Assembly (NCBI GenBank): GCA_037833965.1
Contig: AP031355.1
Coordinates: 12,115,501-12,179,500, forward strand
Length of the DNA: 64,000 nucleotides
Direction: 5' to 3'
Source of the DNA: Marchantia polymorpha subsp. ruderalis
Taxonomy: Eukaryota > Streptophyta > Marchantiopsida > Marchantiales > Marchantiaceae
Shown: positions 19,702 to 29,849 of the stretch, one piece after another
Layout: each line of letters starts with the position of its first letter
How positions within the stretch are numbered: position 1 is the stretch's first letter
Notes under the pieces: generated by a model
Database searches by the model: none
What the model was told of the DNA's origin: nothing
Seen by the model: the letters and a program-made list of their open reading frames with translations, nothing else
Made by a program: the position numbers and the translations under genes

Positions 19702-20121
19702 TGTAACACTAGGGTTTAGAGAGAAGTTCACTCGAAGATAGAAACGTAAACTCTGAAGATGAGAGATACCAACAATGGTTCTCCTCTCCCTTATATAGCT
19801 CTCACCAACAAGTACAAGATGATAGGATCTAATCCCCACCATCCATACCACTCATAGTGGATGGATAACGTGGCGGATAACCCTAACAAGCACACGGATC
19901 GCTGACGTGGCGCACCCAACTAACACACTAACTAACACACTCAATCCTTACCTACAAGCACACGGATTGCTGACGTGGCACTGTCAACTAACACATCCAC
20001 TCTGTACCTACCAAGTGCGCGGATCGCTGACGTGGCAGCTATGACTAGTGCACACTAAAGTATCTACATCAATATTCAGAGTAACCTCTACTTTAGTTCT
20101 AACTAACTAAAGATGGTTACA
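19702..20121 (-). repeat. 5' LTR of element A (promoter LTR)
   Basis: 420 bp, near identical to 6199-6618. U3 is at the right. TATA (CTATATAA, minus strand) is at 19791-19798, placing the transcript start around 19765. Confidence 0.95.
19901..20036 (-). promoter_or_regulatory. Three ACGT-core repeats in U3 of element A
   Basis: The 11-mer GCTGACGTGGC occurs at 19901-19911, 19969-19979 and 20026-20036, each inside a longer direct repeat beginning CGGAT. TGACGTGG is the classic bZIP (ACGT-core) binding site, and a further AACGTGGC lies at about 19867-19874. All lie upstream of the TATA box, as enhancer-like repeats. Regulation by bZIP factors is inferred from the motif only. Confidence 0.6.
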
Positions 20122-20126
20122 TGATC

Positions 20127-22279
20127 GCTCACGATTGACATTCGGTTTTGAGACGGGAGCACAACTGTATTTCACAAGATTAGTTACAATGACGAGGATT
20201 TTGAGGTGGTCTCCGTAATTGTTGAATTGTGTACATGCAGGGTTTGCACGTGAGGGTTTATTTTCCTCTAGGCCTTCAAGCATTTATAAATGCACAACAA
20301 AATTGATTTGGCAAAGCGAATTTAGATTCTACATGCAACATTAGGCGATTCAACAAATGTTAAGACAAGTGCAACATCAACGACGCATATGAAACCCAAC
20401 TAAAGATGGGAGTTTCTAGAGCACTTAGTCTTGTACATCTAGGAGTTATACATGTCGATCATGATTAAGAATAAAAAGTAAAATCATGATCAATGACCCC
20501 AAACCCAAGATCATTCTACTTTTAAAACTGCCACACTTTTATTCATATATAATATGAAGCAAGCTTAAATGAAGACCTAGCTTTAAATCTATGTTTACAA
20601 AATGTGGCAACAAGTAGTCTGCTTCTAATCTGCTTTACTCAAGCGATTGTACAAATAAGTTTTGGATTACTAGTCTTGCTTCTGACTTATACATCTTTCT
20701 TCTTGTGAGTTCAAGCATGGAACAAAATATGAACATGTGTTGCATTAACGGTTGTACAAATAATAATCTCTTCAAGAGGGTAATATTTTGATACAATCTA
20801 TGGTCCAGGTTTTGGTTTGCTAAACTTCTTCACAACTTTTTTTTGTCTTCCTATTGCTACCGACAAGATATTTCATCATAGTACATTTTTTCTTCCTTTC
20901 AAGTTACTCTGTGGAACTAGCTGCAATCAAGCAGTCAGTCTTCACAATATGATGTTTGTGTTTTACAATTCACATCCATCTAATAGCCATCTAATAGCGT
21001 GTCTTGAGGTCTTCAAAATTTCTCCTCAAAATGTATTTTTAACAAGGTGACTATTAGATACAAACTATCATATCAAATTCACGCTCTTGATCACAAAGTG
21101 ATTTGATCTATTAAGTAGTTTCAAATATATTTCAAAAATTTTGAGTCTTTGAACAATAATATGAAAAACTTTCAATATATCTCTTTTCTTTGCTCCAATT
21201 TGTTGAACAATTAACAGACTCTCTATATACAGTCCAAAAGTATCAATGCAATTGATTCATGATCATCACAAAAGAAACTACGCGCAAAATTACCAACTAC
21301 TCGATTGCATTAAGTGCCTGTCTAAGCTCATCTAGAGATTGTAGATAGCAATTTCACGGTCTGCAGATTCTCGACAACGCCACTCAAGATCTACCTTGGT
21401 TTCGCTATCAACACGTGCTTTAGCATCTTTGGCCTCAATCAAAGAAATTGTAAAATACTTTCTAACTATTGCAAGCTCTATTTGTCCCTTTTCGATTGCA
21501 TCTTGTAGTACTTTCTTGGTCATAACCTTACCTTTTTGCATTCTTTCCACCTTGCCTTCCTCCACTTGTATCAATGACAATATATTCATCGTTTACAACT
21601 CTTTCTAACTATATATAACACGGACTAACATAGTCAAGCTCGTAGATAAGCTTCAACACTTCTTCAAATTACCTTCCTTATGGTAGCTTTTATGTGTTGT
21701 TGAAATTATTCTTGAAGTGCGTCTAGCTCCATGTCGTTAGACTTATTTTGGATACAGATTGAGAAAGCATAGAAACTAGAATGACATCTAGGTGTTTGTA
21801 CTGATCTTAACTTTTTGAGAATAGATCGATATATCCACATGTATAACATCAACTTCAATACTCAGAAAAGAATCAAGATCACAACACAACCTTTTAATCC
21901 AAAAAGTAGACCCTAAATACCACAAACAGTAGTCATAAAATCTCATCTCCTGAAAAAGTAAATGTTGTTTAACTTGTCATAATTTTCATCTTGAATAGAT
22001 TGGTAAGCCAAGATTGTTTTTTTATGCATATGAGATGCTTACTTAAAGCAATGTAAGGAGATAACGCTAACTGAGGAGTACCAAGGTTTGCACGGACCTA
22101 AGAAGTACAACACTTTATCATATATGCATCAACATCAATTTTTAAGTTCTTGTTTTTGTACTTCAATCTTGAAATCTTGTCTACTTTTATCAAAATCAGG
22201 TGAAAAAAACAGTTGTTACGGTAGTTCATAGATCCTAGTACACTATCATACTTCCACAATTTCTTGGTTCTTGGTCATT
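20127..22279. other. Intergenic, no confident gene
   Basis: AT-rich sequence flanking element A. The only notable frame is minus 21332-21589 (85 residues, with KVERMQKGKVMTKKVLQDAI and KARVDSETKVDLEWRCRE). It looks coiled-coil and protein-like, and a +1 shift would extend it (SLDELRQALNAIE). It may be an exon-like gene fragment; I do not recognise it. Confidence 0.5.
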
Positions 22280-24115
22280 ATTTTTCGGGTCGAACGGAGT
22301 TTCAGAGTCACAGTGCGTTCAAATTTGAGTTTCGAGCTTTGAGTTTCAAGATTTGAGGGCAAGAGATTCTTACGGGAGCTGTATCTTCTACGTTCGGAGT
22401 GATCTGGAGCTGAAATTTGATGGAACGCTGGAGTAAGGTAGGGCGCACGAGCTTGCAAAATTTCAGGCCAAACGCCATTCAGAGTTAGAAGTTGACGTGT
22501 CTTGGAGGTCTGAGCTTTTTGAGAGGGGAGGGCCGAATCTTGCAAGGGCCGTAACTTTGGGCTCAAGTGTGAACGGGAGCTGAAATTTTGTGGCGTTGTG
22601 ACGTTGGGTAGAGCGCTCAAGCCTGTCAATTTTCAGGTCGAACGGAGTTTCAGAGTCAGAGTGCGTTCAATATTGAGTTTCGAGCTTTGAGTTTCAAGAT
22701 TTGAGGGCAAGAGATTCTTACGCGAGCTGTATCTTCTACGTTCGGAGTGATCTGGAGCTGAAATTTGGTGGAACGCTGGAGTAAGGCAGGGCGCACGAGC
22801 TTGCAAAATTTCAGGCCAAACGCCATTCAGAGTTAGAAGTTGACGTGTCTTGGAGGTCTGAGCTTTTTGAGAGGGGAGGGCCAAATCTTGCAGGGGCCGT
22901 AACTTTGGCCTCAAGTGTAAACGGGAGCTGAAATTTTGTGGCGTTGTGACGTTGGGTAGAGCGTTCAAGCCTGTCAATTTTCAGGTCGAACGGAGTTTCA
23001 GAGTCAGAGTGCGTTCAATATTGAGTTTCGAGCTTTGAGTTTCAAGATTTGAGGGCAAGAGATTCTTACGGGAGCTGTATCTTCTACGTTCGGAGTGATT
23101 TGGAGCTGAAATTTGGTGGAACGCTGGAATAGGGCAGGGCGCACGAGCCTGCAAAATTTCAGGCCTAACGCCATTCAAAGTTAGAAGTTGACGTGTCTTG
23201 GAGGTTTGAGCTTTTTGAGAGGGGAGGGCCAAATCTTGCAGGGGCCGTAACTTTGGGCTCGAGTGTGAACGGGGGCTGAAATTTTGTGCCGTTGTGACGT
23301 TGGGTAGAGCGCTCAAGCCTGTTAATTTTCAGCTCGAACAAAGTTTCAGAGTCAGAGTGCGTTCAATTTTGAGTTTCGAGCTTTGAGTTTCAAGATTTGA
23401 GGGCAAGAGATTCTTACGGGAGCTGTATCTTCTACGTTCGGAGTGATCTGGAGCTGAAATTTGGTGGAACGCTGGAGTAGGGCAGGGCGCACGAGCCTGC
23501 AAAATTTCAGGCCAAACGCCATTCAGAGTTAGAAGTTGACGTGTCTTGGAGGTCTGAGTTTTTTGAGAGGGGAGGGCCGAATCGCCATTCGGAACGCTCA
23601 AGCGTGTCAATTTTGAGGTCGAACGGAGTTTCAGAGTCAGAGTGCGTTCAATTTTGAGTTTCGAACTTTGAGTTTCAAGATTTGAGGGCAAGAGATTCTT
23701 ACGGGAGCTGTATCTTCTACGTTTGGAGTGATCTGGAGCTGAAATTTGGTGGAACGCTGGAGTAGGGCAGGGCGCACAAGCTTGCAAAATTTCAGGCCGA
23801 ACCCCATTCGGAGCTAGAAGTTGACGTGTCTTGGAGGTCTGAGCTTTTTGGGAGGGGAGGGCCAAATCTTGCAGTGGCCGTATCTTTGGGCTCGAGTGTG
23901 AACGGGGGCTGAAATTTTGTGGCGTTGTGATGTTGGGTAGAGCGCTCAAGCCTGTCAATTTTCAGGTTGAACGGAGTTTCAGAGTCAGAGTGCGTTCAAT
24001 TTTGAGTTTTGAGCTTTGAGTTTCAAGATTTGAGGGCAAGAGATTTTTACGGGAGCTGTATCTTCTACGTTTGGAGTGATCTGGAGCTGAAATTTGATGG
24101 AATGCTGGAGTAGGG
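22280..24115. repeat. 348-bp tandem repeat array
   Basis: Six units start at about 22289, 22637, 22985, 23333, 23618 and 23966, marked by GTCGAACGGAGTTTCAGAG. Spacing is exactly 348 bp except one unit with a 63-bp internal deletion (285 bp). The last unit is truncated near 24115. A further piece of the unit reappears at 24391-24480, ending 9 nt before the LINE ORF1 ATG. Units differ by scattered substitutions. Because 348 is divisible by three, the minus strand is open over much of the array; this is not evidence of coding. Confidence 0.95.
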
Positions 24116-24390
24116 TCAGTCATGTGATCTATAGTGAGTGCTTTTGAAACTACTTGAAAAGAAGCAAAGTGATTGATGGCGCATGGTATACTCAGCATGT
24201 AAATACATCATCAATCATGTGATCTATAGTGAGTGCATTTGAAACTCCTTGAAAAGAAACAAAGTGATTGATGGCGCATGGTATACTCAGCATAGTCTAG
24301 GGCAAATAATTTTATCTAAACACTAATAACTCGAGAAACTAAGTGATTGAAGGCGCATGGTATACTCAGCATGTAAATACCTCATCAATA
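24116..24390. repeat. 95-bp repeat interrupting the 348-bp array
   Basis: A 95-bp sequence containing TCATGTGATCTATAGTGAGT and GGCGCATGGTATACTCAGCA starts at 24120 and again at 24215. A third, partial copy lies at about 24342-24389. It sits between the main array and the final partial 348-bp unit. Confidence 0.85.
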
Positions 24391-24489
24391 AGGCAGGGCG
24401 CACGAGCCTGCAAAATTTCAGGCCGAACGCCTTTCGGAGCAAGAAGTTGACATGTCTTGGAGGTCTGAGCTTTTCGAGAGAGCATTCAC

Positions 24490-25230
24490 ATGATGGCGTC
24501 TCAAGACAATTTCATACTCAATCTGTTGCAAACGGTTTTGGAAGAGTTGAAAGTACTACGTGCAGAATTCAAGGTACAGAGCTCTACTTTAATTGCAGCT
24601 CAATATGAAATTAGAGAGTTGAAGCTCTCTCAAAAGAGTTTCGAGAAGATTATGGTTGATATTTCAGAACACGTAGAGGATATCCAAGAGAAAGTTGGTT
24701 CTCAAGCTTCCACTGCTGCTACTCCTAGATTGCATGAAGTGGTTGAAAGTCTAGAGGTGAAGATGAAATCTTATGCAGAAGCCACCAAGTCTGCTCATAT
24801 CTCTTTTTGTCAAGAGCAAGAGATTGAAAAGACTAATCAATTTGCTCGTAGAAAGAATGTGAGAATTTCTGGTCTACCTGAATCTGAGAAGGAAGAGGTG
24901 AAGAGTGTTGTCACCAAGTTTTTAGCTATTACACTTGATGTTCCTAATGCGGATGTGGCTCAAACTTTTCGCATTGGAACCATAAGAACTCAACCTCGAG
25001 CCATCATAGTTAAGTTCAATGACCAAACTCAACGTGATACAGCTTTAGCGAACAAAGCTGTACTCAAAGGACGTAGGATTTGGTTAGATCCCGATCTCAC
25101 ACCTCTACAAGTAGAGGCAAGGAGAAAGGAGCTTGCAAAAGTCAAAGAAGCTCAAGATGCTGGATTTTTTGCTTATCTCCGTGATGGACAAGCAATTGTC
25201 ACTCAACGGAAGAGACAATCATCCACATAG
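24490..25230 (+). CDS. LINE ORF1 protein (RNA-binding chaperone type)
   Basis: A 246-residue intact ORF starting with ATGATGGCG. It has an N-terminal heptad-rich coiled coil (residues about 10-75). An L1-ORF1-like RRM core follows, starting at RRKNVRISGLPESEKEEV near residues 117-135 and including AQTFRIGTIRTQPRAIIVKF, with a basic C-terminal region (LEARRKELAKVKEAQ-like). Proteins of this type bind LINE RNA as trimers and act as nucleic-acid chaperones. The stop is 24 nt before the ORF2 ATG. Confidence 0.88.
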   Translation: MMASQDNFILNLLQTVLEELKVLRAEFKVQSSTLIAAQYEIRELKLSQKSFEKIMVDISEHVEDIQEKVGSQASTAATPRLHEVVESLEVKMKSYAEATKSAHISFCQEQEIEKTNQFARRKNVRISGLPESEKEEVKSVVTKFLAITLDVPNADVAQTFRIGTIRTQPRAIIVKFNDQTQRDTALANKAVLKGRRIWLDPDLTPLQVEARRKELAKVKEAQDAGFFAYLRDGQAIVTQRKRQSST

Positions 25231-25254
25231 CAATCCAAGAGCTTGAGGGTGTTA

Positions 25255-28200
25255 ATGTGGAATATTAGAGGTCTTTCTACAACCAAGTATGTGAGTGCTA
25301 ATCCGATTTGGAAGATGGCGGACATCATCAACATTGTGGAGACATGGGAACATGAGAGCAACACTATTGGAGAGATACCAGGGTTTACTTTGGTGGGATC
25401 CACTTGGAATCAGAGAAGTCAACGAGCTGGAAGAGGCTATGGCGGTATTGCTACTTTCATCAGATCTCAATTTCTACCTTTGATACATTTAGAAGGTCAG
25501 GATATTGGAGGTCAATATCATTGGCTTCGTCTTGGTTTGGTTGGAGGATCTTATAGTTATTTGGCTGTTTGTTACTTTGCACCATTGTCCATGCCTATCT
25601 ACTCCACACGCACTTGCAATCGGAGTCAATCATTCCATCGACTTATAGGAGATGTTCTCAATTATCAGAGAAAAGATGAAGTTTTTCTAGTTGGAGATTT
25701 CAATGCGCGAATAGGTTGTGCACAATTTATCCAAGTTGGTGATCTCTTGAGTTCTCCCTCCTTTGAAGAACTTGAAGATAGTATGTGGTGTAGAAACTCT
25801 TCTGATATTTGTACAAATCCTTTGACCGAACACTTTCTAACCTTTGGAGCCACATGTAATTTGAAAGTTCTCAACGGTATCTCTCTCCTTCCCAACTCCC
25901 TTTCCAATACGTGTTTTTCTCCTACAGGTGTTAGCACCATTGATTATCTTCTATCTTCAGCCACTCATAGCTCTCTTATTTCAAAATTTGATATTCTAGA
26001 ACCTCAGCCGGAGTCAGATCATGCACCTCTCTAATTTACTCTCTTGTTATCAAAAACAATCCCTCTCTCTCCATGCCATTCTGTTTTAGCTTCTCCCAAG
26101 TTTCGTTTAGATCCTAGTAAGAAAGAGCAGTACATGTTACATTTTCAAAACCTTTTGACTCACACTTCATGGAGCCTTGATCCACATACAGCGAGTGGGC
26201 AATTAATAGAGTTGCTCAAAGACACTGCTTCTAAGTTCTTTTTACGGCACAAGGATCGAAGAGCTAGGGGGCTTCCTTGCAATGGATGGTTTGACTTGGA
26301 TTGTAAGCAAGCGAGAATGAGATCAGTTGACAAGTCTTTGGATTTCCAAAGTCGGCTAACCTTGACAAAGCTTTACAAAGACTTGGTGAAGTCTAAAAAA
26401 AGAGCTTTTTTGAGGACGAAGCAGGAATCCTTGACAAAGGAGTTGATGGAGAATCCCAAATTCTTTTGGAGACGGTTAGCTGTAAGGTCTTCAAAACCTA
26501 CTCTTGATCCTAAGAGTTTGATTGACTTTGCTGAAAAGCTTTATTTCTTTCCCAACGCTGCATCAATGCCTTCTTGTGAAGTAACATCACGCTTATTTTC
26601 TGAATCAGAGGTGATGACTCAAGTTAGAAAATTAGCAAATGGTAAATCGGAGGATTTGGATGGTCTCTCTATTGAACTTTTGAAGTGGGGAGGAGATGTT
26701 ATTGGACCAAGACTCACCAAAGCGTTAGAGAATGCAGCTATGTATGGTTTTCCTTCAGCTTGGTCATTACGGAAGATTGTGCCTATTCACAAGTCAGGAA
26801 GTAAGGACTTGGTGACAAACTATCGCACAATCATGGTGGGTAGTGTTTTTGCCAAGTTATTTGGCAAATTGGTGGAGTCAAAGTTGAGCATATGGACTGA
26901 ATCTCATCGAAAGAGAGCGTGGTTTCAATCAGGCTTTCGCCCCACATACAACACCATTGACCATATCTTGGCTTTGCGTGTTTTATGTGAGAAGTCGAAG
27001 GGCAACGGCAAAGCTTTGTTTTGCGCCTTCATTGATTTTAAGAAAGCTTTTGACACCGTACCTCGTGAGCTATTATGGGAAAGGCTGCAAGTCATTGGAG
27101 TACCATCAGATCTTCTAGCAGCTGTGGCCACGCTTTACCAATCTGTTCGAGCCAAGATCAACACTTCTCAAACTGAAGAGGTTTTGAGTACCATTGGAGT
27201 GATTCAAGGTTGTACTCTCTCTCCTACTCTATTTGGAGTTTTTATAGATGATATCGAAGAGTGGTTGGAGGCATGTGATAGTGAAGGTGTCAAGCTTGGA
27301 AACTTTGTTATCAAAGCTCTCTTGTATGCAGATGATATCATATTACTAGCACGTGATGCAATTAGTTTACAGAAACACTTATACACTTTGGCTAGCTTTT
27401 GTACCCAGAATCAAATGGAAGTAAATATAGAGAAGTCCAAAGTCATGATAGTGGGCACTAGATCCAAGTTTTCCTTCTAATACCAAAATCTACAATTAGA
27501 AGAGGTGAAGAGTTATAAATATCTAGGCATTGATTTTTCTAATAATTATAGTTGGGCACTTTGTGTGCAAAAGAGAGTAGAAGGTGGTTAAAAAGCTCTA
27601 TATTCATTGCTAAATCGGTGTAGAAGGGCTCATCTTGTGTCTTGGAGTCTTAGGAAATTTTTATTCAAAAGCTTAGTGTTGCCGGTAGTATTGTATGGAA
27701 CCCAAGTGTGGGGTCCTGGTTGTGAGAAGACAGGATGGGAGCGTGTGGAGAGGGTGCAGAAGATATTTCTACAAGAAGAATTGGGTGTGAGAAACCAAAC
27801 CTCATATGCTATTCTTCTTGCGGAAACAGGTTGTTTACCTTTAGAGGCTGAAGCTCTATACTTGACCATCACTTACATCACAAGGGTGAGATCTCTTGAT
27901 GCTTCTCGCCTTCCTCCTCAGGCTTTGAGTGCCACACGTGCCAAAGGATGGTTAGCGGATGTGATAACTTGGTCTTTGAGGTGGAATGTGACGGAACGCG
28001 ATTGGGACCTACAACCTATAGCACTACGTGAACGTATAAAGGAGGAGTTTTTGAACATTATTTGGAGCAAGCGTGGCACCAAGATGAAGTTTTATCAACT
28101 TCATGTGAATCCTATGCTTGTTTATTGTGAACAGGATTACCTACTTGCAGGAATCTTTACGTCCTTACGTTATATTATTGCTAGGCATAGAACTAGATCT

Positions 28201-28455
28201 CATAGGCTTGGAATTGAGGAAGGACGTTGGCTTAATATTGATAGGAGTGAACGTATTTGTAGGCTATGTGATGGAAGAGAAGTTGAGGATGAAGAGCATG
28301 TATTTCTTACTTGTACTAGATATGCAGAGATTAGAGTGACTCATAATATAGATGCAGAGCATTTTTATTCTTTGTTACAGTTAGTTCCTTTTGATTTAGG
28401 TTGTTATATTAGGTACATTATTAGTTATCGTTCTAGTGCTCTTGGCACTAGCTAG
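25255..28455 (+). pseudogene. LINE ORF2 (AP endonuclease + reverse transcriptase) with three in-frame stops
   Basis: One continuous frame without indels, interrupted by TAA at 26032-26034, 27478-27480 and 27589-27591. The endonuclease has NIRGL, VETWE, GDFNARIG and SDHAPL. RT spans about 26600-27500 with FIDFKKAFDTVP and an intact YADD at 27325-27336. There is no RNase H. The C-terminal zinc finger (CRLC, then H and C of HVFLTC) lies at about 28250-28316. LINE copy 1 has sense codons (TAT, TAC) at the second and third stop positions, so those stops are private to this copy. About 1,066 residues if read through. Not functional as it stands. Confidence 0.95.
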
Positions 28456-28574
28456 GGTTTGGCCTTTGGGGTCTTTTCCCTTGTTTGTGGCTGTCGCTTG
28501 TATTGTGTTTTTCAGCCTTTTGACCCTTTGGGTCCCCCGGGCTTGATCTATTACCATTTACCATTTACCATTTA

Positions 28575-29849
28575 TAGATACAAGTCATAACCTTTCTCTT
28601 TCGTTCCAATGAATGTTCAATGCAAAACAAGCAAAAACCAAGAAATTGTGATTTTGTAGAAACAAGCAAGTAGAATTTAGATTGTTGATTAAAATGAAGG
28701 AACAAGACAAAATAAAATATCAATCTAAAGATAATGTAGCAACAATAAGAGATAGTGTCATATAAGAAGAAAAGACAAACCAGTGCTTGCTTTGCACCTC
28801 CCTATAATGTTGACTTCATCATTTTTAGCTTTGTCTTTAGTTTATTCTCCTCAACATTGCTTTTCTTAGAGACCATGGTTCCAATCGTCGTCGGTCAAAA
28901 CCATCAAAATCAAGCTTGGTCACTTTATTTATCTTGATGCTTGAGATAGTGGTTATACTAATACGTTAGTGTTCTTTCCGCATCTTGAGAGATGCAAGTT
29001 TTAACGTCGACAATAGAGGTTTGGAACTGATGTCAAATATAAAGCTTCATTTGAATTTGCATAGTAAAAATACAGAACTATAGACCTTTAATTCTTCATG
29101 TTTTGCTTTGAGCATCTAGTATGTTGCAGCAATGACTACTCCTCAAAATTTGCTGTTCAATCCAATTAAAGCAGCATGACGCTAGTTGTTTCTTACATTT
29201 TTCAGGAAAAAATTCAAGGCGCAAATCAAATTACTACGAGGTTGATTCTTATGCTCAAAGGTTAAAATGGCTAAAGAAACATCTTGCAAGTAAAAATTAA
29301 AGGACCAATATATAAATAAGTCTGACAACACAATTGTTTTCTTCACAAATATTCAAGTCATACAAAATATTCGGTTTCATACTATAACACGATGTTTGTA
29401 GATTTGCACAAAATAATCTAAGCACAAGGAGTTTCAGGGAAGTTAACAAATCTAGATCATAATCGCAAAGTAACTTAGAGCAAAGTAATTCTTTTGACGC
29501 TAGCTCCAATGCAAGTTATAACGCAATGTATAACAAAAGATGCTTATGAAATGGACGCAATTAAAAACAGAAAACCTAAATCTGAAATAATGATTGATCA
29601 ATATAGACTCCAAGTATGTCTCTAGCTTATCAAACATAGTCTATAGGCTCTATCATATCATCAAATTGTGCATATCAATATTATCACTGTCATCATAATA
29701 TATTCCAATACTATCACTACAAAAGCCATCAGAAGTTACTCCGATAGAATTGTCAGATATTTCTTGTGATTCACTATACATGTCCATTGAAATTAGTCTA
29801 ACAGATTATGTGAGAGCAAAGTATTGAAGCAACAATGATATTTTCACAC
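28575..29849. other. AT-rich intergenic, nothing recognised
   Basis: No frame with a recognisable product, no repeat noticed. Confidence 0.5.

Larger units (their letters stand above)
6199..20121 (-). mobile_element. Element A: Ty3-type chromovirus LTR retrotransposon, host of a nested insertion
   Basis: Two 420-bp direct repeats (6199-6618 and 19702-20121) begin TGTAAC and end GTTACA. They are flanked by a perfect 5-bp target duplication, TGATC (6194-6198 and 20122-20126). The element reads on the minus strand. After the 5' LTR come a primer site matching initiator-Met tRNA, two small leader ORFs, gag, then protease, RT, RNase H, integrase and a C-terminal chromodomain, and a polypurine tract next to the 3' LTR. 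The 13.9-kb span includes element B (7624-15480) inserted in the integrase. Without B and one GGCC copy, A is about 6.06 kb. LTRs differ at two positions by eye. The internal region carries two stops and a replaced RT catalytic motif, so this copy is not autonomous. Confidence 0.96.
24481..28574 (+). mobile_element. LINE copy 2, near full length
   Basis: Contains ORF1 (24490-25230), ORF2 (25255-28455) and a 3' untranslated region ending in about three TTTACCA heptamers (28550-28574). The 5' end is uncertain: the sequence up to 24480 is a unit of the 348-bp array, which may be part of the element. The 3' flank (28575 on) is not array sequence, so the element does not simply sit inside the array. 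No target duplication was found by eye. Confidence 0.93.

Noticed and set aside
22246..24198. Series of minus-strand ORFs (78-209 residues) with repeated peptides over the tandem array
   Set aside because: The 348-bp period is divisible by three, so any stop-poor frame is repeated in every unit. A TGA recurs at most unit boundaries and the peptide has no recognisable features.
22280..24390. CRISPR-like or centromeric satellite array
   Set aside because: Units are contiguous with no unique spacers, so it is not CRISPR. Only six units adjacent to a LINE do not support a centromeric satellite.
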